Source: Lachnoclostridium sp. An131 (lineage in GTDB: Bacteria > Bacillota > Clostridia > Lachnospirales > Lachnospiraceae). From it: 64,000 bases of DNA. The DNA lies in the NCBI RefSeq assembly GCF_002160825.1, contig NZ_NFLI01000015.1:1-64000 (forward strand). The letters are read 5' to 3'. This document shows positions 16,962-26,454 of the stretch, piece by piece. Position 1 is the first letter of the stretch. The number at the start of each line of letters is the position of its first letter. Position numbers and translations under genes: made by a program. The notes under the pieces are model-generated. The model did no database searches and had not been told where the DNA came from. It saw only the letters and a program-made list of their open reading frames with translations.

Positions 16962-17315
16962 ATGAGTATTTTATTTTTACAGTATCCACCCTGCTCCACC
17001 TGCCAGAAAGCGAAGAAATGGCTGGACAGCCACGGGGTATCCTATGAGGCGCGCCACATCAAAGAACAGAATCCGACAGCGCAGGAGCTTAAGGAATGGC
17101 ATCAGAAAAGCGGCCTGCCCTTAAAGAAATTTTTCAATACCAGCGGCCTGCTTTATAAAAATATGAACCTGAAGGAGAAGCTCCCCAATATGAGCGAGGA
17201 AGAGCAGTACGCTCTTCTTGCCACAGACGGCATGCTGGTGAAGCGTCCGATTGTCGTGACGGATGCACAGGTGCTGGTGGGATTTAAGGAAGCTGAATGG
17301 GAAAAGCTGCTGTAA
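16962..17315 (+). CDS. ArsC/Spx-family thioredoxin-fold protein
   Basis: 117 aa. The motif PPCSTCQKAKKWLD (Cys10, Cys13) is the CxxC of the Spx/YffB/ArsC-like group, and KRPIVVTDAQVLVGFKEAEW near the end is the conserved KRP-GF signature. Members include redox-responsive regulators (Spx) and uncharacterised reductases; the short length and good YffB-type match argue against true arsenate reduction. Ribosome site AAAAGGAGAG. Confidence 0.85.
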   Translation: MSILFLQYPPCSTCQKAKKWLDSHGVSYEARHIKEQNPTAQELKEWHQKSGLPLKKFFNTSGLLYKNMNLKEKLPNMSEEEQYALLATDGMLVKRPIVVTDAQVLVGFKEAEWEKLL

Positions 17316-17371
17316 AGCAGCCTTTTGCCTGCATCAGACGGCATTGCATAAGAGAGAAGGAGAAGCTGCCC

Positions 17372-17971
17372 ATGCGTAAACCGGAAAAGGGAGAATGGGG
17401 CTATACGGACTCCCATAAAAAATCCCAGATTTTAAAGACTCTTTTGTTTTTTCTGATACCCATAGCCATTTTTGTGCTGGGCTATGTGTCGACAGGCACA
17501 AAGCGGAATTATTTTACGATTCTGGCTATCGTCGGCTGCCTTCCGGCCTGCAAGGAGATGGTAAATGTTCTGATGTTCCTGAAGCGGCGCTCCATGCCAA
17601 AGGAATTGTATGAGGAAATCGAAAGCCACGCAGGAAAGCTGACCAGAGCCTATGAGCTGGTTCTGACTACATACGAGAAGAATTATCCCGTTCACAGTCT
17701 GGTTATCTGCGGAAATGAGGTGGCAGGCTATACGACTATGAAAAACACAGATTTAAGGCCTGTGCAGGATCATATTGTAAAAATGCTGAAGGAAAACGGC
17801 ATTTCCGGGATTCACGCGCATATTTTTCCGGATTTGAAGGTTTATCTTGACCGGGTGGATGCCCTGGCAAAGCGGGATCCGGAGGAGATTCCGTTTACGC
17901 CGGACGAGAGGTTCCCGGGGATGAACCGGGAGCAGTGTATCCGGCAGCTGGTTTTATCACTGTCGCTGTAA
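17372..17971 (+). CDS. Hypothetical membrane-anchored protein
   Basis: 199 aa. Two hydrophobic segments near the N-terminus (about 22-45 and 47-67) are followed by a soluble cytoplasmic-like domain with no family I can name. The start at 17372 is set by GAAGGAG upstream; a longer reading from 17297 overlaps the previous gene. It lies between the Spx-like gene and a pseudouridine synthase with only 15 nt to the latter, so it may be in the same transcript. Confidence 0.7.
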   Translation: MRKPEKGEWGYTDSHKKSQILKTLLFFLIPIAIFVLGYVSTGTKRNYFTILAIVGCLPACKEMVNVLMFLKRRSMPKELYEEIESHAGKLTRAYELVLTTYEKNYPVHSLVICGNEVAGYTTMKNTDLRPVQDHIVKMLKENGISGIHAHIFPDLKVYLDRVDALAKRDPEEIPFTPDERFPGMNREQCIRQLVLSLSL

Positions 17972-17986
17972 AGGAGAAGAAAGCGG

Positions 17987-19081
17987 ATGCGCCTTTTAAC
18001 AGTTGGAGAAAACGAAGCCGGGCAGCGCCTTTTGCGCCTGCTGGAAAAGTATATGGACAAAGCTCCGAAAAGCTTCTTTTATAAAATGCTGCGCAAAAAA
18101 AATATTACACTGAACGGGAAAAAGGCCCAGGGAAACGAGTATCTGAGCCTGGGAGACGAGATCCGCCTGTTTCTCGCGGATGAGACCATAGACGGTTTTT
18201 CTTCTGTTGCGGGAAAAGGCATATCAGGAAGTAGATCTGCAGCAGACGGTGATGGCCTGCGCGGCGAAGCCTTACGCGGAGGAAAGAGCTCACCGCGGAA
18301 GAAATCCACGCAGAGGCTTACAGAAAAGCTTCCGGAAAACCTGCGTCCGGAAATCATCTATGAAGATAAAAATGTGATCCTTTTTTATAAGCCTGCGGGC
18401 CTTCTCTCTCAGAAGGCCTGCCCTGCGGACATTTCGCTCGTGGAATATCTGACAGAGTATCTGCTGGAGTCCGGCCAGCTTACAGAAGAGAGCCTTCGGA
18501 GCTTCCGCCCGGGCATCTGCAGCCGTCTTGACCGGAATACCAGCGGACTTGTGGCCGCCGGGAAAAGCCTTAAGGGCCTGCAGGAGTTAAATGAGCTGTT
18601 CCGGACACGGAGCCTGCACAAATTTTACCGCACAATTGCCGCCGGGACGATCGCGAAGAATACAAGGGCAGAAGGCTGGCTTTTTAAAAATGAGCGCACA
18701 AATCAGGTGCAGGTTTTGAAGGAAGAGCGGGAAGGAACCCTGCCGATCTGTACCGAGTATTATCCGCTTCAGACCTTCCGGCTTTTTGGGAAGCCGTTTA
18801 CTTATCTGGAAATCAATCTGCTGACCGGACGTTCCCATCAGATCCGGGCCCATCTGGCCGCTCTTGGCCATCCGCTGATCGGGGACGCCAAATATGGAAA
18901 GCCGGAAATCAACCGGCTGTTTTCGAGGGAATTCGGGCTGAAATATCAGCTTCTCCATGCGTACCGCCTGGAATTTCCGGAGCTTTCCGGCGCGCTGGCG
19001 GAGGTGTCGGGGAAGGTATTCACAGCGCCGCTTCCGGGGATATTTGATGCAATTCTGCGTGAAAAGGCTTCAGGCAGGTGA
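17987..19081 (+). CDS. RluA-family 23S rRNA pseudouridine synthase
   Basis: 364 aa. An S4-type RNA-binding domain (about 10-75) precedes a spacer and the catalytic domain with SRLDRNTSGL (catalytic Asp in RLD) and the C-terminal LLTGRSHQIRAHLAALGHPL typical of RluA/RluD enzymes. It isomerises uridine in rRNA or tRNA; the position cannot be assigned. The stretch about 75-105 between S4 and catalytic domains is rich in Gly/Ser/Arg. Confidence 0.9.
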   Translation: MRLLTVGENEAGQRLLRLLEKYMDKAPKSFFYKMLRKKNITLNGKKAQGNEYLSLGDEIRLFLADETIDGFSSVAGKGISGSRSAADGDGLRGEALRGGKSSPRKKSTQRLTEKLPENLRPEIIYEDKNVILFYKPAGLLSQKACPADISLVEYLTEYLLESGQLTEESLRSFRPGICSRLDRNTSGLVAAGKSLKGLQELNELFRTRSLHKFYRTIAAGTIAKNTRAEGWLFKNERTNQVQVLKEEREGTLPICTEYYPLQTFRLFGKPFTYLEINLLTGRSHQIRAHLAALGHPLIGDAKYGKPEINRLFSREFGLKYQLLHAYRLEFPELSGALAEVSGKVFTAPLPGIFDAILREKASGR

Positions 19082-19132
19082 GAAAAACAGGTGTTGACGG
19101 CGCTTATGCAGCCGCAGATAAAAGGAGAAAAA

Positions 19133-19600
19133 ATGAAGCTGAAAAACATTTTGCTGGTAGTAAATGATATAGAACGCTCCAAACGGTTTTACCATGAGCT
19201 GTTCGGACTGGATGTGATTCTCGATCTGGATGGAAATGTGATTCTGACAGAAGGATTGACGCTGCAGGAAGCCTGCGTCTGGGAACGGCTGATCGGAAAG
19301 TCCTTTACCTGGGGCGACAGCGACGCAGAGCTGTATTTTGAAGAGAATGATATGGACAGCTTCCTGGAAAAGCTTGCGGCATATCCGGAGGAGGTGCGTT
19401 TTCTGCATTCCCTGAAGGAGCATGATTGGGGACAGAGAGTCGCCCGCCTCTATGATCCGGACGGGCATCTGATTGAAGTGGGCGAGTCCATGGAATACGT
19501 GGCGAGGCGGCTTTATAAAAGCGGCCTGTCTCTGGAGGAGACGGCTGCCAGGACCCAGTATCCGCTGGAGTATTTAAAAGAAATCTGCGAAGAGCTTTAG
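19133..19600 (+). CDS. VOC-family (glyoxalase-like) protein
   Basis: 155 aa. One VOC fold of about 120 residues: LKNILLVVNDIERSKRFY at the start, FGLDVILDLDGN, and RLYDPDGHLIEVGESMEYV near 115 with the metal-site Glu. The C-terminal 30 residues (SLEETAARTQYPLEYLKEIC) are an extra helix. Members are dioxygenases, lyases or antibiotic-binding proteins; the substrate is unknown. AAAGGAG is 6 nt upstream of ATG 19133. Confidence 0.82.
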   Translation: MKLKNILLVVNDIERSKRFYHELFGLDVILDLDGNVILTEGLTLQEACVWERLIGKSFTWGDSDAELYFEENDMDSFLEKLAAYPEEVRFLHSLKEHDWGQRVARLYDPDGHLIEVGESMEYVARRLYKSGLSLEETAARTQYPLEYLKEICEEL

Positions 19601-19601
19601 A

Positions 19602-19644
19602 AACCGGTCAGGCAGGGGAAGCTTCCACTGTCTGACCGGTTTTT
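19602..19644 (+). terminator. Rho-independent terminator
   Basis: AACCGGTCAGGCAG (19602-19615) pairs with CTGTCTGACCGGTT (19628-19641), one wobble, and runs into TTTT. It closes the operon ending with the VOC gene. Confidence 0.85.
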
Positions 19645-19755
19645 CACAGACGGAGGAGGTAAAACAATCTGGCAATACCAAAGTCTGGTGGAATATGATA
19701 CAATATAGAAAATGACTGCTTCCTGCTGTCAGTTTAAGAGAAGGAGGAATTTTCA

Positions 19756-20760
19756 ATGTCAAATCAGAAACCAGTTCCGGGAACCGGAGGAGATCATTAC
19801 ATTCCTTACGAGGAGAGAAGCGGGGCACAATCCGTGGTATATTTTACGAGAGATTTGTCTGCAGAGGGGCTGCAGAGGATTTATGAACGTATCCATGGCG
19901 GCCTGACCGGAAGAGTGGGAATCAAGCTGCATACCGGAGAGCCTCATGGCCCCAACATCATTCCGCGTTCCTGGGTGCAGGAATTGATTCAAAAGGAGCT
20001 TCCGGACGCTGCAATCGTGGAGACGAATACCTATTACGACGGCGGCCGCTATACAACAGAGAACCACAGAGAGACGCTCAAGGTGAACGGATGGACATTT
20101 TGCCCGGTGGACATCATGGATGAGGATGGAACGACGGCGCTTCCGGTAAAGGGTGGTAAATGGTTCACAGAAATGCATATGGGAAAAAACATTCTGAATT
20201 ATGATTCCCTGTTTGTGCTGACCCATTTTAAGGGGCACAGTAAGGGTGGCTTTGGCGGTTCAAATAAGAATATCGGAATCGGCTGCGCGGATGGCCGTAT
20301 CGGGAAGGCCATGATTCACACGACGCCAGGATCCGATGACATGTGGGATATTTCCAATGAGGAATTTATGGAAAGGATGACGGAATCAGCCAAGGCGGTT
20401 GTAGATCATTTCGGAGAGCATATCAGCTATATCAATGTGATGCGGAATATGTCCGTATCCTGCGACTGCGAGGGCACGGCGGCAGAGCCGGTGGTGACGC
20501 CCAATGTAGGAATCTTGGCGTCCCTCGATATCCTGGCAGTGGATCAGGCCTGCGTGGATCTGGTGTACGCCATGAAGGAGGAAGAGCATCACGCCCTGGT
20601 GGAGCGGATTGAGTCCCGACACGGCCTGCGCCAGCTCAGCTACATGAAGGAGCTTCATATGGGAAATGACAGATACCGCCTGATTGATATTGATAATGGC
20701 GATCAGAAAATTTCACTTCAGGACGCAGTGAAGGATCTGGCTCCCTTCCAGGCAGAGTAG
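19756..20760 (+). CDS. DUF362 domain protein
   Basis: 334 aa. Motifs of the DUF362 family are VGIKLHTGEPHGPNIIPRSW near residue 55, THFKGHSKGGFGGSNKNIGIGC near 155-176 and a C-terminal DILAVDQACVDLVY. Many relatives carry a ferredoxin 4Fe-4S domain; this one ends without one. Function of the family is not established. It is followed after 1 nt by recU, so the two are probably translated from one mRNA. GGAGG ribosome site. Confidence 0.85.
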   Translation: MSNQKPVPGTGGDHYIPYEERSGAQSVVYFTRDLSAEGLQRIYERIHGGLTGRVGIKLHTGEPHGPNIIPRSWVQELIQKELPDAAIVETNTYYDGGRYTTENHRETLKVNGWTFCPVDIMDEDGTTALPVKGGKWFTEMHMGKNILNYDSLFVLTHFKGHSKGGFGGSNKNIGIGCADGRIGKAMIHTTPGSDDMWDISNEEFMERMTESAKAVVDHFGEHISYINVMRNMSVSCDCEGTAAEPVVTPNVGILASLDILAVDQACVDLVYAMKEEEHHALVERIESRHGLRQLSYMKELHMGNDRYRLIDIDNGDQKISLQDAVKDLAPFQAE

Positions 20761-20761
20761 T

Positions 20762-21289
20762 ATGGCAACCTGGAATTCACGGGGCCTCCGCGGTTCCACG
20801 CTGGAGGATCTGATCAACCGGACCAATGAAAAATACAGAGAGCAGGGGCTCGCGCTGATTCAGAAGGTTCCTACGCCTATTACGCCGATCAAAATTGATA
20901 AGGAGCACCGCCATATTACGCTGGCATATTTCGATCAGAAAAGTACGGTGGATTACATCGGGGCAGTTCAGGGCATCCCTGTCTGCTTCGATGCCAAGGA
21001 GTGTGACAGCGACACCTTTCCGCTTCAGAACATTCATGAGCATCAGGTGAAATTTATGGAGGATTTTGAGCGGCAGGAGGGAGTTGCCTTTCTGATTATT
21101 TTCTTTTCCCACCGGAATGAGCTCTACTATCTGTCTTATCAGAGGATGCGGGAGTTCTGGGACCGCGCGGCGGCCGGAGGGCGCAAAAGCTTCCGGCACG
21201 AGGAGCTTTCACCGGAATTTGTGCTGAACCCCCACGGAGGATATCTGGTGCCTTATCTGGATGGAATTCAGAAAATGATGGATGCATAG
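20762..21289 (+). CDS. recU: Holliday junction resolvase RecU
   Basis: 175 aa. Conserved RecU features: WNSRGLRGSTLEDLIN at the start, STVDYIGAVQGIPVCFDAKE with the catalytic Asp/Glu/Lys of the endonuclease fold, and HEHQVKFMEDFERQEGVAFLIIFF. RecU cleaves four-way junctions in recombination and chromosome segregation in Firmicutes, replacing RuvC. It usually neighbours ponA; here it follows a DUF362 gene. Confidence 0.93.
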   Translation: MATWNSRGLRGSTLEDLINRTNEKYREQGLALIQKVPTPITPIKIDKEHRHITLAYFDQKSTVDYIGAVQGIPVCFDAKECDSDTFPLQNIHEHQVKFMEDFERQEGVAFLIIFFSHRNELYYLSYQRMREFWDRAAAGGRKSFRHEELSPEFVLNPHGGYLVPYLDGIQKMMDA

Positions 21290-21313
21290 CGTGAGTTTTC
21301 ACAGCCTTTTGCG

Positions 21314-21342
21314 TTTACAGGAATTATTGTATATGCTATAAT
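21314..21342 (+). promoter_or_regulatory. Promoter of an unassigned transcript
   Basis: TTTACA (21314-21319), 17-bp spacer, TATAAT (21337-21342). The next real gene starts more than 400 nt away and a terminator lies at 21564-21609, so the product is expected to be a short RNA. Confidence 0.65.
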
Positions 21343-21348
21343 TATTAT

Positions 21349-21609
21349 GACATATACATTTCTGATTTTTCCTGATAAGAGGGGGATTGCGTATGGGGTT
21401 TGCGTATATATCAATCATTTTAAACAGTATCAAATTCCTTCTGGAAATGGCGGCATCCATTCTAATCATTATGTGTGCGGTAAAATATTTGAGAAAACAG
21501 TGAATGTATCCGTCTTTGATACGGAAACAAGGGCAGACAGTTATCTTCGGTGTCTGAAGAGCCAAATGACCATGGAACCCTGATTTACGGGGATTTGTGG
21601 TCATTTTTT
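21349..21609 (+). ncRNA. Candidate small RNA between recU and the his operon
   Basis: A region of about 260 nt is bounded by a good sigma-A promoter and a terminator with six T. An open frame of 78 codons starts at 21347, but its ATG overlaps the expected transcript start, so it has no ribosome site and resembles nothing I know. No T-box sequence (GGUGGNACCGCG) is present, and His codons are not clustered, so it is not an obvious his leader. RNA identity is unproven. Confidence 0.4.
21564..21609 (+). terminator. Rho-independent terminator
   Basis: AAATGACCA (21564-21572) pairs with TGGTCATTT (21598-21606), with an inner ACCC/GGGG helix, followed by a T-run. Confidence 0.75.
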
Positions 21610-21697
21610 GTGTTTTGGAACATGTATCTGATACGCAGACAGGCTGGTGAAAAGTCACTGAAGCGGGTAAGACGCGCCGTCGGCCCCCTTTTGCACG

Positions 21698-21727
21698 TTG
21701 CACATTTCCGGCAGAATATGTTACAAT
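21698..21727 (+). promoter_or_regulatory. Promoter of the his operon
   Basis: TTGCAC (21698-21703), 18-bp spacer, TACAAT (21722-21727), 37 nt before the hisZG start. The leader is too short for a T-box or riboswitch. Confidence 0.6.
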
Positions 21728-21763
21728 ACAGGATAGATTTCAGCTAAAGGAGCGGTCACCGAT

Positions 21764-23419
21764 ATGAAAAACCAGAATCCGATCTTACATACGCCGGAGG
21801 GTGTGAGGGACATTTACGGCAGCGAGTTTGTGCAGAAGTTTGAGCTGCAGCAGCTTCTCTACCGTGTCCTCGCGGAGCGCGGCTACCAGGGCATTGAGAC
21901 GCCCACCTTTGAGTTCTTCGATGTATTTTCCAGGGAAGTGGGAACCGTCCCCTCCCGGGAGCTTTATAAATTTTTCGACAAGGAAGGCAATACGCTGGCG
22001 CTGCGTCCGGATATGACGCCGTCCATCGCCCGTGCCGTGTCGAAATATTTCCATGACGAGACGCCGATTCGTCTCTGCTATATGGGAAATACTTTTATCA
22101 ACTACGACAAATATCAGGGCCGCCTCAAGGAGACGACGCAGCTGGGCGCGGAGCTCATGGGGGAGGAAAGCGTCTCTGCGGACGTGGAGCTTCTGTCGGT
22201 GCTCGTGGAAGCCCTGAAGGCGGCAGGCCTGGAAGAATTTCAGGTAAGCGTGGGGCAGGTGGAATTTTTCAAGGCACTTCTGAAGGAAGCAGGCATCGGG
22301 AGCGAAGCGGAAGAGAGCCTGCGCCGTCTGATCTCCGACAAGAACCGGTTCGCGGCGGAGGAGCTGCTTGCAGACTATGAGCTTTCCCCGAAGCTGCGGG
22401 AGACCTTCCTGGAAATGGCTACTCTTTCCGGCTCTGCGGAGGCCCTTGAGAAGGCCAGAGCGCTTACGGACAACCCGGAAGCGCTGCAGGCTCTTTCCCG
22501 CCTGGAGGATATCTACAGAGGCCTGAAGGAGAAAGGCTTTGAAAAATATATCAGTTTCGATCTGAGTATGCTGAGCAAATACAATTACTATACCGGAATT
22601 GTGTTCCGGGCGTATTCCTACGGCTATGGCGAGCCGGTGGCCAAGGGAGGCCGCTACGACAGCCTCCTTTCCCATTTCGGGCGGGAGCTGCCAGCTGTCG
22701 GCTTTGCCATTGTAGTGGATCAGCTCCAGAGAGCGTTGAACAGCAGCGAGACCCGGAAAGAGGCGACAGGACCAGAGGGGACGCGGTATCTGACCTTTGC
22801 GCTTACCAAGGGGCGCCTTGCGAAGAAGACGCTGGAGCTTCTGGAGAAGGTGGGAATCACCTGCGAGGAAATGAAGGATCCGGACAGCCGGAAGCTGATT
22901 TTTGTCAACGACGAGCTGAAGCTGAAGTTTTTCCTTGCGAAAGGGCCGGACGTGCCGACCTATGTGGAGTACGGCGCGGCGGATATTGGCGTGGTCGGAA
23001 AGGATACGCTGGTGGAGGAAGGCCGGAAGATGTACGAGGTGCTGGATCTGGGCTTTGGCAAGTGCCGGATGTGTGTCTGCGGACCGGCTTCCGCCCGGGA
23101 AAAGCTGGCGCACCAGGAGCAGATCCGGGTGGCGACCAAGTACCCGGATATCGCCAAGGATTATTTTTACAATCAAAAGCACCAGACCGTGGAGATCATC
23201 AAGCTGAACGGTTCCATCGAGCTGGCCCCTCTGGTGGGACTTTCCGAGGTTATCGTAGATATTGTGGAGACAGGCTCCACCTTAAGAGAGAATGGCCTGG
23301 AGGTGCTGGAAGAGATCATGCCGCTTTCTGCGCGCATGGTGGTAAATCAGGTGAGCATGAAGATGGAAGCGGAGCGGATCACAGGGCTGATCCGGGAGCT
23401 GAAGGCAGCGCTCTCCTGA
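21764..23419 (+). CDS. hisZG: HisZ-HisG fusion, ATP phosphoribosyltransferase
   Basis: 551 aa in one uninterrupted frame. Residues 1 to about 330 are HisZ, the regulatory histidyl-tRNA-synthetase paralogue: [52 protein letters not shown]. After a short linker (about 330-342) residues 343-551 are a short-form His[36 protein letters not shown] and the PRPP loop [13 protein letters not shown]. HisG joins ATP and PRPP in the first step of histidine synthesis, and short HisG normally needs a separate HisZ. Fusion fixes a 1:1 ratio. First gene of the his operon; GGAG ribosome site. Confidence 0.93.
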   Translation: MKNQNPILHTPEGVRDIYGSEFVQKFELQQLLYRVLAERGYQGIETPTFEFFDVFSREVGTVPSRELYKFFDKEGNTLALRPDMTPSIARAVSKYFHDETPIRLCYMGNTFINYDKYQGRLKETTQLGAELMGEESVSADVELLSVLVEALKAAGLEEFQVSVGQVEFFKALLKEAGIGSEAEESLRRLISDKNRFAAEELLADYELSPKLRETFLEMATLSGSAEALEKARALTDNPEALQALSRLEDIYRGLKEKGFEKYISFDLSMLSKYNYYTGIVFRAYSYGYGEPVAKGGRYDSLLSHFGRELPAVGFAIVVDQLQRALNSSETRKEATGPEGTRYLTFALTKGRLAKKTLELLEKVGITCEEMKDPDSRKLIFVNDELKLKFFLAKGPDVPTYVEYGAADIGVVGKDTLVEEGRKMYEVLDLGFGKCRMCVCGPASAREKLAHQEQIRVATKYPDIAKDYFYNQKHQTVEIIKLNGSIELAPLVGLSEVIVDIVETGSTLRENGLEVLEEIMPLSARMVVNQVSMKMEAERITGLIRELKAALS

Positions 23420-23486
23420 CAGGCGCGCGCTTGGGCAGGCCTGTATTTTGGATGACGGATTCGGAAACGACTGACAGGAGGATTTC

Positions 23487-24566
23487 ATGCCGCAGAAACG
23501 ACTGACTTATCTGGATATGGCAAAGGGCGTCGGGATTTTTCTCGTCGTCCTGGGCCATATTGAATATATTCAGGAGGATACCCTGAAATGGATCTCTTCC
23601 TTTCACATGCCGCTTTTTTTCGTGATAGGGGGGATTCTGGCTTATGTAAAACGGGACGAAGGGCGTCCATTTTTTTCGGCCCTTGCAGGAAAAGCGAGGG
23701 GAACGCTGATTCCCTACGCTTCCTTTACGGTTATGCTGCTGACTATGAATACCCTGGGGTATCTGCTGGATTCGGGAAGCCTGACGTCTTCTCAGCTGGC
23801 AAGGCAGTATGTAGACGCGGTTACCGGTTATGGAATCCATATTCTGTGGTTCCTGCCAGCCTATTTTATCGCGGGAGCCCTGTTCCTTCTGCTGGAAAGA
23901 TGCTTAAGGCCCGCTTTCCGCAATGCAGCGGTGCTTATTCTGACGGTGGCCGCGTCTGCGGTGACGGTTGGCTTCCGTCTTGACAGCTACGTGGCTATGG
24001 ATTTAAGCCTTGCGGGCTATGCGGGCCTGGATTTGGTGATTACGCTGCTCCGGGGAATTCTGGCTATGCCTTTCCTGCTGATGGGCTGGTATCTGGGCGC
24101 GCTGGAGCAAAGGTGCTTCCAAAGCGGCGGGGCAGACGGCCGGGAGGCTCCGGGAAAGAAAAGAAAGGGCCGGCTTGCCTGCCTTGGGCTTTCACTCCTT
24201 CTGGCGCCGGGGGCCCTGCTGGCTCTGCTGTTCCCGTTTTTTGATCTCCATTATCTTTATGTAGAGCCGCTGCACTATCTGGCTGCGTTTTTATCCTGCA
24301 CGGGATTGCTCGGCCTGCTCCGGGCCCTTCCGCCGTGCCGGTTCCTGGCCTGGCTGGGAAAAAACTCGCTTGTGATTATGTGTACACATGCCACGTTTTT
24401 CGTGGTATACTATGTATCGTTAGGAATGTTTTTTATCGACAACCGGATCCCGCTGCCTCAGGCCGTCTTTAACCTGGGCGTAGCCGTATTGGTCTGTGTG
24501 GCGGAGATTCCGATTGTCTGGATTTTTAACCGATATTTCGGATATCTGCTTGGGAGGAAGTCATGA
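23487..24566 (+). CDS. Acyltransferase 3 family membrane protein
   Basis: 359 aa with about 10 membrane helices. The N-terminus RLTYLDMAKGVGIFLVVLGH, with the catalytic His of the first helix, and FHMPLFFVIGGILAY are typical of acyltransferase 3 / OafA-like proteins that acetylate cell-surface sugars. It lies inside the his operon between hisZG and hisD, and its stop overlaps the hisD ATG (ATGA), so it is translated with the operon. A link to histidine synthesis is not evident. Confidence 0.88.
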   Translation: MPQKRLTYLDMAKGVGIFLVVLGHIEYIQEDTLKWISSFHMPLFFVIGGILAYVKRDEGRPFFSALAGKARGTLIPYASFTVMLLTMNTLGYLLDSGSLTSSQLARQYVDAVTGYGIHILWFLPAYFIAGALFLLLERCLRPAFRNAAVLILTVAASAVTVGFRLDSYVAMDLSLAGYAGLDLVITLLRGILAMPFLLMGWYLGALEQRCFQSGGADGREAPGKKRKGRLACLGLSLLLAPGALLALLFPFFDLHYLYVEPLHYLAAFLSCTGLLGLLRALPPCRFLAWLGKNSLVIMCTHATFFVVYYVSLGMFFIDNRIPLPQAVFNLGVAVLVCVAEIPIVWIFNRYFGYLLGRKS

Positions 24567-25864
24567 GAGTTATCACACTGGATGAGAACAGCCGGAAAAA
24601 TCTTCTGGACGAGCTGTTGAAAAGAAGCCCCAACCACTACGGGGAGTATGCGGATCGGGTGAACGCGATCATTGAGGATGTGAAAAGGGACGGGGACAAG
24701 GCGCTGTTTTCCTATACGGAGCGCTTTGACGGCGTGCATATGGACGCCGGAAGCATCCGCGTCACAAAGGAAGAGATCGAAGAGGCGTACCGTCTCGTGG
24801 CCCCGGAGCTTCTGGAGGTCATCCGGAAGGCTCTTGTCAATATCCGCAGCTACCATGAGAAGCAGAAGCGGTACAGCTGGTTTGACAGCAAGCCGGATGG
24901 CACGCTTCTGGGCCAGAAGATCAGCGCCCTTGCATCCTGCGGCGTCTATGTCCCGGGCGGAAAGGCGGTCTACCCGTCTTCCGTGCTGATGAACATTGTG
25001 CCGGCCAAGGTGGCGGGAGTGGAGCGGATCATCATGACGACCCCGCCCGGAAAGGACGGAAAGGTCTGCGCCAATACGCTGGTGGCAGCCTGCGAGGCCG
25101 GAGCGGATGAGATCTACAAGGTGGGCGGCGCCCAGGCGATCGCGGCTCTGGCATACGGAACGAAAAGCGTGCCGAAGGTAGACAAGATTGTGGGCCCTGG
25201 AAACATCTACGTGGCTCTGGCGAAAAAGGCGGTCTATGGCTTTGTGAGCATCGATTCCATCGCCGGTCCCAGTGAGATCCTGGTACTGGCTGATGAGACA
25301 GCCAATCCCCGCTATGTGGCGGCGGATCTCTTAAGCCAGGCGGAGCACGACGAGATGGCCTCCGCGATTCTTGTGACGACCAGCAGGGAGCTGGCAGAGA
25401 AGGTGCAGGAAGAGATAAACGGTTTTCTGGAGCAGCTGACCAGAAAAGAGATTCTGGAAAAATCCCTGGAGAATTACGGATACATCCTGATTGCGGAGAA
25501 TCTGGAGGAAGCCATCAGAGCGGCAAATGAGATCGCGTCCGAGCATCTGGAGATCGTCACAAAAGATCCCTTCCAGGTGATGACGAAGATCCGGAACGCG
25601 GGCGCTATCTTCATCGGAGAATATGCCAGCGAGCCCCTGGGAGACTATTTCGCGGGACCGAACCATGTGCTTCCTACGAACGGAACGGCGAAGTTCTTCT
25701 CGCCCTTAAGTGTGGACGACTTCATCAAGAAATCAAGCATTGTATATTATTCCAGAGAAGCGCTGGAGGCTGTGCATGAGGATATCGAAACCTTCGCGAA
25801 GGCGGAAGGGCTGACGGCCCATGCCAACTCGGTCGCAGTCAGGTTTGAGAAAAAGGAGGTATGA
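24563..25864 (+). CDS. hisD: Histidinol dehydrogenase
   Basis: 433 aa, full length. It oxidises L-histidinol to histidine in two NAD-dependent steps with a bound zinc. Signatures: YVPGGKAVYPSSVLMN near 130-145, VGPGNIYVALAKK, SIAGPSEILVLAD, the zinc-site SQAEHDE, and GPNHVLPTNGTA. Its ATG overlaps the acyltransferase stop; hisB starts 1 nt after the stop. Confidence 0.96.
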   Translation: MRVITLDENSRKNLLDELLKRSPNHYGEYADRVNAIIEDVKRDGDKALFSYTERFDGVHMDAGSIRVTKEEIEEAYRLVAPELLEVIRKALVNIRSYHEKQKRYSWFDSKPDGTLLGQKISALASCGVYVPGGKAVYPSSVLMNIVPAKVAGVERIIMTTPPGKDGKVCANTLVAACEAGADEIYKVGGAQAIAALAYGTKSVPKVDKIVGPGNIYVALAKKAVYGFVSIDSIAGPSEILVLADETANPRYVAADLLSQAEHDEMASAILVTTSRELAEKVQEEINGFLEQLTRKEILEKSLENYGYILIAENLEEAIRAANEIASEHLEIVTKDPFQVMTKIRNAGAIFIGEYASEPLGDYFAGPNHVLPTNGTAKFFSPLSVDDFIKKSSIVYYSREALEAVHEDIETFAKAEGLTAHANSVAVRFEKKEV

Positions 25865-25865
25865 T

Positions 25866-26453
25866 ATGGAGCGTACCGCATCGATCACAAGGACCACAAA
25901 AGAGACAGATATCGCAGTCCGGTTGAATCTGGACGGCAGCGGAAAGGCGGATATTTCCACGGGAATCGGCTTTTTCGACCATATGCTGAACGGGTTTGCC
26001 CGCCACGGGCTCTTTGATCTGGAATGCCATGTGAAGGGCGATCTGGAGGTGGACTGCCATCATACCATAGAAGATACGGGAATTGTACTGGGCCAGGCCA
26101 TCCGGGAGGCAGTGGGAGACAAGAAGGGAATCGTGCGCTACGGAACCTGTATTCTTCCTATGGACGAGTCTCTGGTGCTCTGCTCGCTGGACCTGTCAGG
26201 GCGTCCGTACTATGTCTCCGACGCGGAATTTCCCACAGAAAGGGTGGGAGAGATGGATACCCAGATGGTAAAGGAATTTTTCTATGCCATTTCCTACAGC
26301 GCAGGCATGAACCTGCATTTTAAGATGCTTTCAGGCGGGAACAGCCATCATATGATCGAGGGAATGTTCAAGGCCTTCGCCAAGGCTCTCGATATGGCTG
26401 TGGCCCATGACCCGAGGATAACAGATGTATTGTCAACGAAAGGAAGTCTTTGA
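25866..26453 (+). CDS. hisB: Imidazoleglycerol-phosphate dehydratase
   Basis: 195 aa, the size of monofunctional HisB. The di-manganese ligands are visible in [34 protein letters not shown] and [14 protein letters not shown]. It dehydrates imidazoleglycerol phosphate to imidazoleacetol phosphate. AGGAGG within the hisD end; the alternative start 25821 is inside hisD. No fused histidinol-phosphatase domain. Confidence 0.96.
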   Translation: MERTASITRTTKETDIAVRLNLDGSGKADISTGIGFFDHMLNGFARHGLFDLECHVKGDLEVDCHHTIEDTGIVLGQAIREAVGDKKGIVRYGTCILPMDESLVLCSLDLSGRPYYVSDAEFPTERVGEMDTQMVKEFFYAISYSAGMNLHFKMLSGGNSHHMIEGMFKAFAKALDMAVAHDPRITDVLSTKGSL

Positions 26454-26454
26454 T

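Noticed and set aside
16962-17315. True arsenate reductase
   Set aside because: The CSTC motif and KRPIVV region fit the Spx/YffB-like group, and no ars genes are near.
21347-21583. 78-codon gene between recU and hisZG
   Set aside because: Its ATG lies at or before the expected transcript start, it has no ribosome site, and no family was recognised; a short RNA fits better.
21349-21763. T-box or his attenuator before hisZG
   Set aside because: No GGUGGNACCGCG sequence and no run of His codons; the his promoter starts after the terminator.
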